A stretch of 64,000 bases of DNA from contig JAIBAN010000027.1 of assembly GCA_019695185.1 (NCBI GenBank), positions 1-64,000 of the forward strand, written 5' to 3'. The stretch is from Blastocatellia bacterium. Lineage in GTDB: Bacteria; Acidobacteriota; Blastocatellia; Chloracidobacteriales; Chloracidobacteriaceae. The translations under genes were made by a program, and so were the position numbers. Numbering within the stretch: the first letter of the stretch is position 1; each line of letters begins with the position of its first letter. Of this stretch, positions 55,326 to 64,000 are shown piece by piece. Under the pieces are notes generated by a model. It ran no database searches. It saw only the letters and a list, made by a program, of their open reading frames with translations, and was not told the DNA's origin.

Positions 55326-57872
55326 TTAGCCCAGCGGCGGCGAGACAATAAAACGGTTGCCGCCGCCATCTTTGGCCAAATCCAGTGCCAGCGTGGCAGC
55401 CGCGACAATTCCTTCCGGAGTGGACTGAAACGGTCCGGCGGTGACCACCCCGATACTCACAGTGACCCATTCACCTGAAGTCGGATGCGGGAACCACAAG
55501 GCTTCGACCATCCCGCGCATCCGCTCCGCATAGGCGGCTCCGGCTTCCCCATTCATGCCGGTGACCAGGAACAAAAATTCCGCATTACCGCAATAAGCCA
55601 GAAAACGGTCGTCCGGGGTCACTTCAGCAGCCAGCATGTCTGCAATGGGATTCAGATAGGAATTGCGGGTTTCCGGGTCGCCAGTGCCATCGTTTTTTCC
55701 AAAACCATCCACCTTGATTTTGAAAACGGTCAGCGAACTGCCTGTAGCCGATACGAAGTGCCAGGCCAGTTCCAGTTGTTCCAGAAAAAGGGCGTTGCCG
55801 GGCAGTTCCGCCAGCCTGCCGGAAAGATGTTCCACAATGGCAACCGTTGAAATCTCGCCCGTGCGGATATCGGGCGGAAGCGTCCAGACCGGGCCGGAAT
55901 CGGTGGAAACCGGTTCCGGAACATTCTGAAAAGAGACTTTGAAAGCGGTTGAATCCTCTGGCAACACCCATGCCTGTCCTGGGGACGGCTGGTGTTGAGC
56001 CAGATTGGCAGCCAGTTCAATGCGCATCATCGCCGATGCCGGAAGTTCCACGGTGGATTCAGGCAAAACCCAGGTTTTTTCCTCTACCGGAGGCGGCGGC
56101 AGGTTGGCCGTCCGGCTGACGGCCCAATCCGTGGGAGGCAGCGTGGTGGCCACAACCGGAGGCACCGGTAAAGCCGGGGTGGTTTTGACCGGTTCAGACA
56201 AATCAGATGTCTCCAGCGGAGCGGCGGCGGGTTCCGTTTCTGATTCAGTAAAATCGGCCAGGGCGCTGACCATGTCAAACCCTTCAATCGCAGACAGTTT
56301 CTTTCCTAAAGGACTGGTCCAGCCGGTCGGTTGCAATGGTTCCAGGGATGGATCCAGTTGATAGGCTTCGACCCGCATTTCCTCAGCGGATTTGGTCTGG
56401 TGGTGCATTTCATGAATGCGGGCCAGTTCCAGGCATTGCCGGGCGGCCTTCCCTTTGTAACCGGCATCCAGATAACACTGTTTCAACTGCTGGCGGAGTT
56501 CAACACTTTCCGGTTGACCGGCCACCATCCCCTCCAGCAACCCAATCCGGGCGGAAACCAATTCCGGATTTTTGGTAAGCAGGGTTTCCAACAGTTCCAC
56601 ACTGTAATCGCCCGATACCTGCATCGCAGCAGCCTTGTTCGTCAGCCCTTCCAGAGTTTCGGCTTCAACTTCGACTTCCCTTTCAACCGGGTTCACCGGT
56701 CCGATATTGGCCAATTTGATGCGGAAGGTTTTTCGTTTGGGGGCCAAATGCACCAGCCGTTCCAGCGTTTGGCGGGCGGTGGCCTGGGCATGCTGCTGCA
56801 ACGCCATTTCCACCAGTGTGTTGAGGGTGGTGGTCAAATTCCGCTTTTCCCCCATCTGTTCATAAATGTCCGCCAGCACTTGCAAGGCAGTCAGGTTTTT
56901 GTGGTCGGCCTCCAGAATTCCTTTCAACAAAGCCGTGGCCTTTTTCTTATGCCTCCGGTTGGTGATGTAGGGAACACACTGACGAATCACATCCACTGCC
57001 CGATGGTATTTGCGCTCATCCAGAAACAGCCGGGCGACTTCGAACAAATATTCGTAGCGGGAGGAATCCATCCCTGCCAGCCGGAGAAAAGAAACCTCCG
57101 CCTCGTCCAAAAAACGGGCGCTCAGGCAGGTCCGCCCCAACAGCAGCACCAAATCCGCATCATCGGGAAACTGGTGCAGGAGTTCGCGCAGCATTTCCAC
57201 CGCGCCTTGGGCATCGCCATGTTGGAGCGAATAGTCCACCAAGGCTTTGAGTGCGGGTTTGGAAGCCGGTTTGACCAGCAATGCCTTTTGAAAGGCATGC
57301 AGTCCGTCCACCACCTGCCCTTGTTTGTAAAATTCGCGGCCCGCCCAGATATAGGTTTCGTGTGCTTCGTCCACGAAATCGCACCCGAACAGGGCTTCGG
57401 CCAGTTCCATCTGAATGTGAATGTTTTCCGGATAGAGCTTGACAGCCTCTCGCAACACCTTGACGGCATTCACATACTGGTGGGTGTTGCGGCAGGCTTG
57501 GGCGGCGCTTAGATAATATTGCAACGCCTCAGCAGGCTGGCCCTGTTTGCGCACCAAATCAGCCAGGACCATGGCGATTCCGTAATCACTGGGGTCAAGG
57601 CGGTTGATTTTGCGGTACAGGGCGATGGCCTGGGGGGTTTGATTGTTTTTTCGGTAGTTTTCCGCCACCTTGAGGTATTTAAGGATGGCGTCCTTGTTTC
57701 GTTTGACCTGGGCATAGAGACCGGCCAGCGTCAAATGGACAGTCAGGTCCGTGGGCTCGGCCTCAAGAACTTTCTCGTATTCCTTGATGGCAGCCTCAAG
57801 TTTCCCTTGCTGGACGTACTTTTCAGCGGCTTTGACGGACTTTTCCTTACTAAATCCAAAGAAAAAAGACAT
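55326..57872 (-). CDS. TPR protein with degenerate GGDEF domain
   Basis: The protein has 848 residues from ATG at MSFFFGFSKEKS (AAGG 6 nt upstream). A long solenoid of tetratricopeptide repeats (about 12-500, beginning KYVQQGKLEAAIKEYEKVLEAEP) is followed by a Pro-rich linker (about 500-670). The C-terminal domain (about 690-845) has the outline of a diguanylate cyclase: LTVFKIKVDGFGKND, then VTVSIGVVTAGP and LDLAKDGGGNRFIV. The GGDEF signature reads CGNAEF (about 758), so cyclase activity is unlikely. It may bind nucleotide or partner proteins. Confidence 0.85.
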   Translation of the reverse strand: MSFFFGFSKEKSVKAAEKYVQQGKLEAAIKEYEKVLEAEPTDLTVHLTLAGLYAQVKRNKDAILKYLKVAENYRKNNQTPQAIALYRKINRLDPSDYGIAMVLADLVRKQGQPAEALQYYLSAAQACRNTHQYVNAVKVLREAVKLYPENIHIQMELAEALFGCDFVDEAHETYIWAGREFYKQGQVVDGLHAFQKALLVKPASKPALKALVDYSLQHGDAQGAVEMLRELLHQFPDDADLVLLLGRTCLSARFLDEAEVSFLRLAGMDSSRYEYLFEVARLFLDERKYHRAVDVIRQCVPYITNRRHKKKATALLKGILEADHKNLTALQVLADIYEQMGEKRNLTTTLNTLVEMALQQHAQATARQTLERLVHLAPKRKTFRIKLANIGPVNPVEREVEVEAETLEGLTNKAAAMQVSGDYSVELLETLLTKNPELVSARIGLLEGMVAGQPESVELRQQLKQCYLDAGYKGKAARQCLELARIHEMHHQTKSAEEMRVEAYQLDPSLEPLQPTGWTSPLGKKLSAIEGFDMVSALADFTESETEPAAAPLETSDLSEPVKTTPALPVPPVVATTLPPTDWAVSRTANLPPPPVEEKTWVLPESTVELPASAMMRIELAANLAQHQPSPGQAWVLPEDSTAFKVSFQNVPEPVSTDSGPVWTLPPDIRTGEISTVAIVEHLSGRLAELPGNALFLEQLELAWHFVSATGSSLTVFKIKVDGFGKNDGTGDPETRNSYLNPIADMLAAEVTPDDRFLAYCGNAEFLFLVTGMNGEAGAAYAERMRGMVEALWFPHPTSGEWVTVSIGVVTAGPFQSTPEGIVAAATLALDLAKDGGGNRFIVSPPLG

Positions 57873-57892
57873 AGCCAACCTTAGCTGTTTGC

Positions 57893-58090
57893 GAGTTCTG
57901 AATTCTGAGTTCTGAGTTCTGAGTTCTGAATTTTGAGTTTTGAGTTTTGAGTGAACCGGCGCGTCGTTTGCTTTTATATCCGGAAAAACAATGTTGGGTT
58001 CATTGGGTCAGGACAGCTTTTTATGGCGCTAAGACTAGCGCAGTTGGCTTCAAATTCAAAACTCAAAACTCAAAACTCAAAACTCAAAAC
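57893..58090. repeat. Paired inverted heptad arrays, TTTTGAG/GTTCTGA family
   Basis: The left arm (57893-57952) has five GAGTTCT or GAATTCT units, then three GAGTTTT units. The right arm (58051-58090) has five CAAAACT units and begins right at the TAG stop of the M36 gene. Only the TTTTGAG portion is shared by both arms. Confidence 0.94.
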
Positions 58091-61032
58091 TACTTCAGGC
58101 TGCCGCCGCTGACTTTCACATCGTCAAGGTACCATCCATCCCGTTGATTGAACGCATCACTCATCAGGCGAAAGCGGATTTTCAGCTTTTTGGTTCCATC
58201 AAACCGGGAAAGAGGAATCTGCACCGAGGTGAATTCCGGCTGGGTGTCGGAAAAAGCCGCCACCACCTGCCAGGGCTGACCAGCCCCGGTCTTGACTTCG
58301 ACCAAACCAAAATCAAACCCTTTTTCAATGTCAAACCGGTGGTTGAACGTCAAAACAGCTCCAATGGTCTCACTCAAATTGAAGCCCGGCCCTTGCAAAA
58401 TCAGATTGGCACGCGCCGGATAGTCTCCCTTGGGGCTGTCAGTCCATGAATGGGTGGGGCTTTTGGCAAAACGCGTCGTCAGTTCCCAGCCTGCTTTTGG
58501 TTTCCAGCGCTCGGCCCCGGTTTCAAAGGCATCTTCAAAGAGGGTGACCCGTTTTCCGGCTTTGATGCGGGCTGTCAAGGTCCCTCCGGTACCGGAATGG
58601 GTTACCGTGATGTCGCCCCCCAGAGCTGCCTGCACTACCCCGTCGTTTTTGGCTCCGGCGACTCCCACCCGAACCGGAATGGCTCCCTGAAACAGTCCTG
58701 GAATATTTTGGGTTTCCGCCACAGTCAGCAGTTCCTCATCCCCGGTGGTCGTAGTCACGACCACATTCATCGTTCCGGCCCCGGCCAGGGCAGCGGCTCC
58801 CACTGAAAACGTCAGCATTTCCCCATCAGCCACCAGCGCAGCGCCAAAGGTTACCCGCCCGGCATCGTCGGCAAAGGGCGGCAAGTCAAACGCCTGCCGG
58901 ACCGTCATCAGGCCCCCGCCAAACGCCTCGGCGGAAAAGCCCATGCCGCGCTTGGCAAAACCCCGCCAAATCAATGTCTGATTGGCTCCCTGGTTCAGTG
59001 CCCGGTCAGCCAGCAGCAGAGCGTCCCGCCCGTCAATCATGGAAGGTCCGGTCGGAGTCAGGGTGAGCGCGGTCAGAACCAGCCGTTCGATGGCGACCCG
59101 GCCCGGCTCGAAACCATACCGGGCAATGAAATTTGCCCGTACCTCCCACAAGGCGGAGCACCAGACTTCACCGACTTTATGAATCTGGGTCGGGTCGTCG
59201 GGGTATCTCGTCTGAGCCGGGTCAATATCGGCATAGGTCAACGGGTTGACCGTCATGTCCGTGCTGTAGGCAAAGCGGCGCAGCCCGCGTTCGAAGTTTT
59301 GCGAAACATAGCTTCCAAAAGGATAGGCTCCCCGCAGGTCGTCTTCCGGTTTGGTCAGAATCGAGAGCGCAAACCAGTCGGACCAGCCTTCACCCATGCC
59401 GGAACTTTGCAGCGGATTGAGGGCGGTGACATCCGCCGGACCTCCTACCAGCCGGTTGGTCAGGCCGTGGGTATATTCATGACAAATGATTTCGGCATCA
59501 TACGAGGTATCCAGCTTGGGCACGGCGCGGGTCCAGAAATAGAGGTTCATGCGACCCGACGCGCCGTCCTCAGAGGTGGCAAAAGCGGCATTATTGATGC
59601 GGGTCGTGTCCTGGACAATCACAATCACAGGGTCATTTCCCCGCCCGCCCAGGTTGAAATTATCCCGTTGAAAGTTTCCTGCCGCCTCATCAAAACCCAG
59701 CCGATAGAGGTAATCGTGCATGAAGTTGGTCCAGTAAAAAGCACTGGTTACAGCAGCAGATTCAAATTTTTCGGGTTCTTGAAGCGGGTCCCGCAACACC
59801 AGCGGGAAAGAAAAGTCGAGGGTTTCCGAAACCGGCTGAAACCCGTTCTGCTCACTCCCAGTCTGGCTTTTCAAGGCCCGGACGTTGTTCCCTTCGGTGG
59901 TCTTGCGGGCGAGGTCAACCCAACCGGCAGGCGATGCCGCCGGGTCCCCCGATAGTGAACGCGCCGCACGGGTGGTGAGCGCCGGAGTTCCTCCCGTCCG
60001 GGGCAGGTTTGGCTGCGGCGTGAGGCTGAAGACCTGCGCCATCGGCGTTTCATTTGCCACTTCCCACGTGTGATTTGTCATTGAAGTGACAACCGGAACT
60101 TCCGGAATCGAATTGGCTGAACTCTGCTTTCCCTGAATCCTGAACCCTGAACCCTGAACCCTGGATTCAGCGGAATACCAAGTGAGATTCCACTTGCGTA
60201 ACACTTCCCCACGTTCCGCATCCACATACATCCGCCAGACATCGGGAGTTCCCCAGGGCTGAAGAGTCACCTCCCACGCCGGTCGGAGGATTTCACGGGA
60301 AAACGGAACCCAGACAAACCGGGATTTCAAAGGAACCTGCAACTCCGCCACAGTTTCCAGGCCGCATGCCTGCAAGGCCAGCCGGTGGGCAGCCGACGCA
60401 TCAATCCGGTGCGGAGCCTGGACCGAACCGGCGGAAACTTCCGGCGCGTAGATTTCGCCTGCCACCGAAAGCAGTTCTCCGTTCAGAAAAGCCGCTTTCA
60501 ACCCGCCCCCGACTATCGGAGCGCCGGCATAGGACTGGTCCAACCGGAGATGGGTCAGGCCGGTTCCAGGCGTCTGAAATGAATGCACCACGGTCAGTTC
60601 GGTCGCCTGTCTGGCTCCGGACGGATTCCATAAATCGGCATGTTCGGCCACAAAACTCCGGACTGTTGTTTCCGGATGCTGCCGGGACTGACCAAACGTC
60701 AATGTTCCGGTTTCAGCATAGACATACCGGGCGGTTCCGGTGCGGGGACTCCAGCGCACCTGAGCCTGCGGCAAGGAGCGGTGCAAGCGCTCCAGCGCAG
60801 CCTGCTGGCGGGGTTGTTCCGCCTCGCTGGCCTGGACTGCCGCTGTCATCCGGAGCGTTTCACCATCAGGCAGCGCAGCTTCCATCATCAGACCGGCTGA
60901 CGGACCTGACGTTTCCTGAGCCCGTCCCCGCAGCAGGCTTCCGGTCGAAACCAGAACTGCCACCGCCAACAACCACAAACCGAACCGGAACAGACGCCGG
61001 TTTCCCCAACGAAATTGTGACCGAAACAACAT
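58090..61032 (-). CDS. M36 (fungalysin-type) metallopeptidase, exported
   Basis: The 980-residue protein has a signal anchor (about 15-35, FGLWLLAVAVLVSTGSLL) and a fungalysin/thermolysin propeptide region (about 50-270). The peptidase domain carries the zinc motif ICHEYTHGLTNRLVGGPADV (about 513-532, His-Glu-x-x-His with the fungalysin NRLVGG continuation) and the third ligand in GMGEGWSDWFA. A C-terminal beta-sandwich (about 850-980) resembles a carbohydrate- or protein-binding module. It probably acts outside the cell on proteins. About 15 residues between propeptide and peptidase ([12 protein letters not shown]) are translated heptad repeat. Confidence 0.93.
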   Translation of the reverse strand: MLFRSQFRWGNRRLFRFGLWLLAVAVLVSTGSLLRGRAQETSGPSAGLMMEAALPDGETLRMTAAVQASEAEQPRQQAALERLHRSLPQAQVRWSPRTGTARYVYAETGTLTFGQSRQHPETTVRSFVAEHADLWNPSGARQATELTVVHSFQTPGTGLTHLRLDQSYAGAPIVGGGLKAAFLNGELLSVAGEIYAPEVSAGSVQAPHRIDASAAHRLALQACGLETVAELQVPLKSRFVWVPFSREILRPAWEVTLQPWGTPDVWRMYVDAERGEVLRKWNLTWYSAESRVQGSGFRIQGKQSSANSIPEVPVVTSMTNHTWEVANETPMAQVFSLTPQPNLPRTGGTPALTTRAARSLSGDPAASPAGWVDLARKTTEGNNVRALKSQTGSEQNGFQPVSETLDFSFPLVLRDPLQEPEKFESAAVTSAFYWTNFMHDYLYRLGFDEAAGNFQRDNFNLGGRGNDPVIVIVQDTTRINNAAFATSEDGASGRMNLYFWTRAVPKLDTSYDAEIICHEYTHGLTNRLVGGPADVTALNPLQSSGMGEGWSDWFALSILTKPEDDLRGAYPFGSYVSQNFERGLRRFAYSTDMTVNPLTYADIDPAQTRYPDDPTQIHKVGEVWCSALWEVRANFIARYGFEPGRVAIERLVLTALTLTPTGPSMIDGRDALLLADRALNQGANQTLIWRGFAKRGMGFSAEAFGGGLMTVRQAFDLPPFADDAGRVTFGAALVADGEMLTFSVGAAALAGAGTMNVVVTTTTGDEELLTVAETQNIPGLFQGAIPVRVGVAGAKNDGVVQAALGGDITVTHSGTGGTLTARIKAGKRVTLFEDAFETGAERWKPKAGWELTTRFAKSPTHSWTDSPKGDYPARANLILQGPGFNLSETIGAVLTFNHRFDIEKGFDFGLVEVKTGAGQPWQVVAAFSDTQPEFTSVQIPLSRFDGTKKLKIRFRLMSDAFNQRDGWYLDDVKVSGGSLK
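60131..60170 (-). repeat. Heptad array translated inside the M36 peptidase
   Basis: Five CCCTGAA-type units (plus strand) lie in frame within the peptidase gene and encode [12 protein letters not shown] at about residues 288-300, at the propeptide-peptidase junction. The frame is kept although the unit is 7 nt. Confidence 0.92.
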
Positions 61033-61151
61033 ACTGACAAACTTTCCAGGTTTGGACTTTCGGAAAAAGTCCGGGTTATGCCTTCAGGCAGGAAAACCAC
61101 ATTGAACCAAACTCTCTCTGGTTTTTCACGCCGGAAGGAGAACTCTACCCC

Positions 61152-61535
61152 CTAGGCTTGCAGTTCCGCCAGCACCGGCGCGGGATTCCAATAGCCAACC
61201 AGCTTCTGAATTTTTCCGGACTCCTGAAAGGTAAACACATCAATCCCTTCAAATTGAACAGCCCGGCCATTTTTTCCCTGTCCTGTGGCCGACCATCTGA
61301 CAGCCACTTCAGCTCCAACGACAAACATGCTTTCCGCCTGCATGTGGACGGTTTCGAATCCGGCGCTGATGGCCAGAAAAAACTGGCGAATGGCTTCGGT
61401 TCCGTGCAAACCGGGACTGTTGGCCGGGTCGAAATGCGCGGCATCCTCGGCAAACGAACTGACAAACGCCTCAACGTCGAGCGCGCTGACAGCGGCAAAA
61501 TAGTTGATAACAGCTTGTTGCAACAGATCTGACAT
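61152..61535 (-). CDS. SnoaL/NTF2-like family protein
   Basis: The protein has 127 residues from MSDLLQQAVI (AAGGAG 8 nt upstream; a longer frame to 61622 lacks such support). The single NTF2-like fold has the helix VINYFAAVSALDVEAFVSSFAEDAAHFDP and strands such as AVRWSATGQGKNGRAVQFEGIDVFTF and GKIQKLVGYWNP. Such proteins are small hydrolases, isomerases or ligand binders. The ligand is unknown. It follows the SRPBCC gene by 31 nt. The 61033-61151 gap holds only the small hairpin GGACTTTCGGAAAAAGTCC. Confidence 0.82.
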   Translation of the reverse strand: MSDLLQQAVINYFAAVSALDVEAFVSSFAEDAAHFDPANSPGLHGTEAIRQFFLAISAGFETVHMQAESMFVVGAEVAVRWSATGQGKNGRAVQFEGIDVFTFQESGKIQKLVGYWNPAPVLAELQA

Positions 61536-61566
61536 GGGTTGTACTCCTTCTTTCATGGTCATTGTT

Positions 61567-62109
61567 TCATTTGCGAAGGTTATGAGGAAAGGTGGGTCCG
61601 GGCGGAGCCGGAATCCGGGCAAGTTCCTGGTGCGAATTGGCCCGCCGCCGGAGCAATTCCAGCTTGAGACTTTCTTCGCCCCGTGCCATGGCCCACTTGT
61701 GATTGGCCGAAAAAATTGGTTTCAACAGAAAGGAAAGCAGGCGCAGGATTGGTTTTTCCGCCCTGATGCTCCAATCGTAGGTAATCTCGGCAATGCTCCC
61801 GTTCTGAACCAGCGTCCAGACGCCCTGACCAACAAAGTCACCGATGGCTTCGAGGGAAAAGCCATGCGGAGCCTGCGACGTTGTGACCCGAAACGACCAG
61901 CGCAAGGTATACGGCAGCCAGCCTTTGGTGTAGAGGGAAACCAGTTTGCCGACTCCGTTCGGGTCGCCGGGTTCGAGCACGTTGACTTCAAGATAAACTG
62001 ACGGCCACCAAACCGACAGGGATTCAACATCACTGAGAATGTCGGAAACTTCCTGAATGGTTCCGGTGACACGCCAGTGCGTGGTGAAATGATAGTTGTT
62101 GCCAGCCAT
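61567..62109 (-). CDS. SRPBCC (START/polyketide-cyclase-like) protein
   Basis: The 180-residue protein has a helix-grip fold. It starts NNYHFTTHWRVTGTIQEVSDILSDVESLSVWWPSVY, with strands GKLVSLYTKGWLPYTLRWSFRV and GVWTLVQNGSIAEITYDW, and ends in a Pro/Arg-rich tail. The fold binds hydrophobic ligands, but none can be predicted. The start codon has no Shine-Dalgarno and is preceded by CAACTCCTC. It is probably co-transcribed with the downstream SnoaL-like gene. Confidence 0.8.
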   Translation of the reverse strand: MAGNNYHFTTHWRVTGTIQEVSDILSDVESLSVWWPSVYLEVNVLEPGDPNGVGKLVSLYTKGWLPYTLRWSFRVTTSQAPHGFSLEAIGDFVGQGVWTLVQNGSIAEITYDWSIRAEKPILRLLSFLLKPIFSANHKWAMARGEESLKLELLRRRANSHQELARIPAPPGPTFPHNLRK

Positions 62110-62113
62110 GAGG

Positions 62114-62272
62114 AGTTGAGAATTGAGAATTGAGAATTGAGAATTTGCTTTTCCTACGTCGGTACGTGCAATTGAAGATTGCTCATTGCTTCTGAATTTT
62201 TCGCTCCCAGCGAAAAAAAGGGAGGGGACTGAATTCCGGACTTCTCAATTCTCAATTCTCAATTCTCAATTC
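62114..62272. repeat. Paired inverted heptad arrays, GAATTGA family
   Basis: The left arm (62114-62147) has four GAATTGA units. The right arm (62242-62272) has four TCAATTC units. They pair almost perfectly around a spacer of about 95 nt. The left arm starts 5 nt from the SRPBCC start codon. Confidence 0.95.
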
Positions 62273-62274
62273 TT

Positions 62275-62610
62275 TCATTTTCCTGTGGGCAGGAAGGCAA
62301 AATAAACGGCTGCCAGAATCAACAGCATGGCAATCAGGATATTCCAGGTCGGCTGCTGGCGCAGATAGAAAATGGCAAAACCAATAAACACGACCATTGT
62401 GATGACTTCCTGGATGATTTTCAGTTGAAAGGCGGTAAACACACCATAGCCCAGGCGATTGGCCGGAACTTGCAGGCAATATTCGAAAAAGGCAATGCCC
62501 CAACTGATGAGGATGACTTTCCAGAGGGAGGTTTCGCGGTGTTTCAGATGACCATACCAGGCAATGGTCATAAACAGATTACTGGCAACCAGAAGGGCAA
62601 TGGTTTTCAT
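62275..62610 (-). CDS. DUF486 / DMT-type small membrane protein
   Basis: The 111-residue protein has four hydrophobic helices (about 2-18, 30-46, 58-80, 88-106). NLFMTIAWYGHLKHRETSLWKVILISWGIAFFEYCLQVPANRLGYG matches the DUF486 family, related to small drug/metabolite transporters. The start overlaps the stop of the upstream GGDEF gene (ATGA), so translation is probably coupled. Confidence 0.9.
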   Translation of the reverse strand: MKTIALLVASNLFMTIAWYGHLKHRETSLWKVILISWGIAFFEYCLQVPANRLGYGVFTAFQLKIIQEVITMVVFIGFAIFYLRQQPTWNILIAMLLILAAVYFAFLPTGK

Positions 62611-63578
62611 GGAAAATTGGGCAACTGGATTTCAAGTGGTGTGACCCAACGAGAGTTGCGGCGGTCCAGCAAATAAAAGCTGCCGCCTCTGAGTTTGGCC
62701 TGTTTTTTGAGTTCGGCGGCAATCTGGGCAATTTGGCCCGGATGCGAAACATAATGCCCGTCGCTAATCACAACAGCCAGCGCTATCGCCAGCAATGGAA
62801 CCAGCCCGTGATTTCCCTGGCGGTCAGTCACCACCACGCCGCCCCGTGCCAAATCCTCTTCGTTGTAAAAATCTCCAATTTCGGAATCAAAATGCTGAAT
62901 AATGTTTTTGCAGAATTTCTCGCTGCGTTCCGGAGCCGTCACGATAATAAAATCATCGCCGCCGATATGGCCGACAAAATCGGTTTCCAAATCCCCGATT
63001 TCATTCACGGCAGTGGTCAACACATTGGCCGTGTAATTGAGCACTTCGTCGCCTGCCGCATATCCGTAGACATCATTGTAGGCTTTGAAATTGTTCAAAT
63101 CCGCATAAATCACCGAAAACGGAATGCCCGCTTTCAAATTGGTCTTGATAATGGACTGAATCTGGAGGTTTCCCGGCAGCCCGGTCAGCGGGCTGGCCTG
63201 CAACTCGCGCCATTGCCGCCGCAAATGGGAGTCAATCCGGGCAATCAGTTCGGAAAACTTGAAGGGCTTGGTGACGTAATCATCCGCGCCCAGTTTGAAG
63301 CCTTCGACCACATCCTCTTCGCGTTTGCGGGCCGTCAGCATGACAATCGTGGCATGGCAGGTGCGCGGGTTGCGCCGCAATTTGAGGCAGATTTCGTGGC
63401 CGCTCATGCCCGGCATCATGACATCGAGCAAAACCAGCCGGATGTCGCCCTGGGCCGCAATTTTCAGTGCTTCCTCGCCGGAGGCAGCTTCCTCTACCTG
63501 ATAGTGCTTACTGAGCACTGTCACCAACATTTTTCTGAGACTTTGGTCGTCATCAACAACCAGGATTTTATCGGCCAT
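62607..63578 (-). CDS. Response regulator with GGDEF diguanylate cyclase domain
   Basis: The 323-residue PleD-like protein with a single receiver has acidic residues D9-D11, phosphoacceptor D52 (VLLDVMMPG) and K104. The GGDEF domain (about 130-323) carries LTGLPGN, YADLNNFKAYND and an intact GGDDF at 206-210. The usual RxxD inhibitory site five residues upstream reads LETD, so product inhibition is probably absent. It likely makes cyclic di-GMP when phosphorylated. The C-terminal part has an unusual stretch (ARGGVVVTDRQGNHGLVPLLAIAL). No histidine kinase is adjacent. Confidence 0.93.
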   Translation of the reverse strand: MADKILVVDDDQSLRKMLVTVLSKHYQVEEAASGEEALKIAAQGDIRLVLLDVMMPGMSGHEICLKLRRNPRTCHATIVMLTARKREEDVVEGFKLGADDYVTKPFKFSELIARIDSHLRRQWRELQASPLTGLPGNLQIQSIIKTNLKAGIPFSVIYADLNNFKAYNDVYGYAAGDEVLNYTANVLTTAVNEIGDLETDFVGHIGGDDFIIVTAPERSEKFCKNIIQHFDSEIGDFYNEEDLARGGVVVTDRQGNHGLVPLLAIALAVVISDGHYVSHPGQIAQIAAELKKQAKLRGGSFYLLDRRNSRWVTPLEIQLPNFP

Positions 63579-63589
63579 AGGTCTATGCT

Positions 63590-64000
63590 CTAGGATTCAG
63601 AATCAGGGTGCCGCAGGAAAAAGTGCCGGAGGTCATAATAGATAGAGAAACACCAAAACGCAAAAAACATCAAGAAACCAAGGATTTTGGCCACTATTGG
63701 CAGAACTATGCTGATATAAGCCCAGATTCCCAAACCAATCAGAACCAAACCCCATCCACCCAGCCGCAGAAACCCTTTTTCCCACCAACGAATTTCCGAC
63801 GTTATTGGCTCTTTTGAGGCTGGTCGAAATTTTTCGAAACCAGAGCGAAGCCCAAACCACAACATTGGCAAAAAAACTGATGGAATATACCCAATGGGCA
63901 AGTGAATCCAACCATATTCTTGGACCAGATTGAAAAAATAAAATAAGCCGAAAACCCAACTCACCACCGCCCGTATCTGAACCCAGCCAGTGACAGGCAA
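63590..64000 (-). CDS. Hypothetical membrane protein, 5' end outside the window
   Basis: The frame is open to the window edge. The first visible codon is TTG and need not be the start. At least 136 residues with about four hydrophobic segments (VSWVFGLFYFFNLV, YIPSVFLPMLWFGLR, WGLVLIGLGIWAYISIVLPIVAKILGFLMFFAF) and a short His/Arg C-terminal tail are encoded. No family is recognised. It ends 11 nt before the GGDEF gene on the same strand. Confidence 0.6.
   Translation of the reverse strand: MPVTGWVQIRAVVSWVFGLFYFFNLVQEYGWIHLPIGYIPSVFLPMLWFGLRSGFEKFRPASKEPITSEIRWWEKGFLRLGGWGLVLIGLGIWAYISIVLPIVAKILGFLMFFAFWCFSIYYDLRHFFLRHPDSES

Overview
The window reads as a chromosome segment of a diderm bacterium, most likely an Acidobacteriota member close to Blastocatellia. 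That placement is inferred from gene content: lpxD (an LPS-type outer membrane), a DUF6677 membrane protein, DUF1844, a DUF4388-receiver protein, propeller-type sensor kinases, an M36 peptidase and an eukaryotic-like Ser/Thr kinase. No rRNA, tRNA, CRISPR array, integrase or transposase was recognised.

Layout. Positions 81-5938 hold signalling and unknown genes: a DUF4388-receiver protein, a helix-hairpin-helix protein, a stand-alone AtuA-like C-terminal fold and two V4R-like proteins. Next come purF, two small membrane proteins and a translation cluster transcribed leftwards: rimP-nusA-infB-rbfA-nrnA, with a sigma70-type promoter and a leader hairpin in front of rimP and mutS upstream. Positions 18343-25887 carry a DGC/isoprenylcysteine-methyltransferase fusion, a MerR/TipAS regulator with a 19-bp-spacer promoter, a CapA-like lipoprotein, enolase, an M48 protease and serine acetyltransferase. 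Positions 26122-30443 hold an ECF41-like sigma factor, an FAD oxidoreductase and an AarF/UbiB kinase. Positions 30865-39158 hold a LytTR response regulator, a 1336-residue secreted beta-helix/BNR protein and a 1048-residue propeller histidine kinase. Then follow a thioesterase, ribF, an MBL hydrolase, DUF1844, a second HhH protein, lpxD and a glutamate-dehydrogenase-like protein. The plus-strand block 47058-54753 has two zinc-ribbon membrane proteins, an MFS transporter and a propeller receptor whose output domain is a Ser/Thr kinase. The right end holds a TPR protein with a degenerate GGDEF domain, an M36 metallopeptidase, small ligand-binding folds and a REC-GGDEF response regulator.

The most unusual feature is between the genes. 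About twenty intergenic gaps contain two facing arrays of very short tandem units, mostly 7 nt, sometimes 9-10. Examples are GAATTGA, GGACTGA, GGGTTCA, TTTTGAG, ATTTGCC and GGAGTCTTG. One array begins at or just after the stop codon and its inverted partner ends just before the next start, so each gap could fold into a long imperfect hairpin. The unit differs from gap to gap but is nearly always the same in both arms of one gap. Arms read in a fixed orientation relative to the adjacent stop codon, including in one convergent gap. The arrays also enter coding sequence: they supply stop codons, and they are translated inside the beta-helix protein, the M36 peptidase and the MFS N-terminus. Three further foldback families (26-bp hairpin units, a GTAGCCGTGGG palindrome and a GTAGCCAGGGCG foldback) cluster around 28.5-36 kb.

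Other points worth checking are the propeller-Ser/Thr-kinase fusion, the dehydrogenase that has lost all three active-site lysines, the DGC-methyltransferase fusion, and the TPR protein with a broken GGDEF signature.
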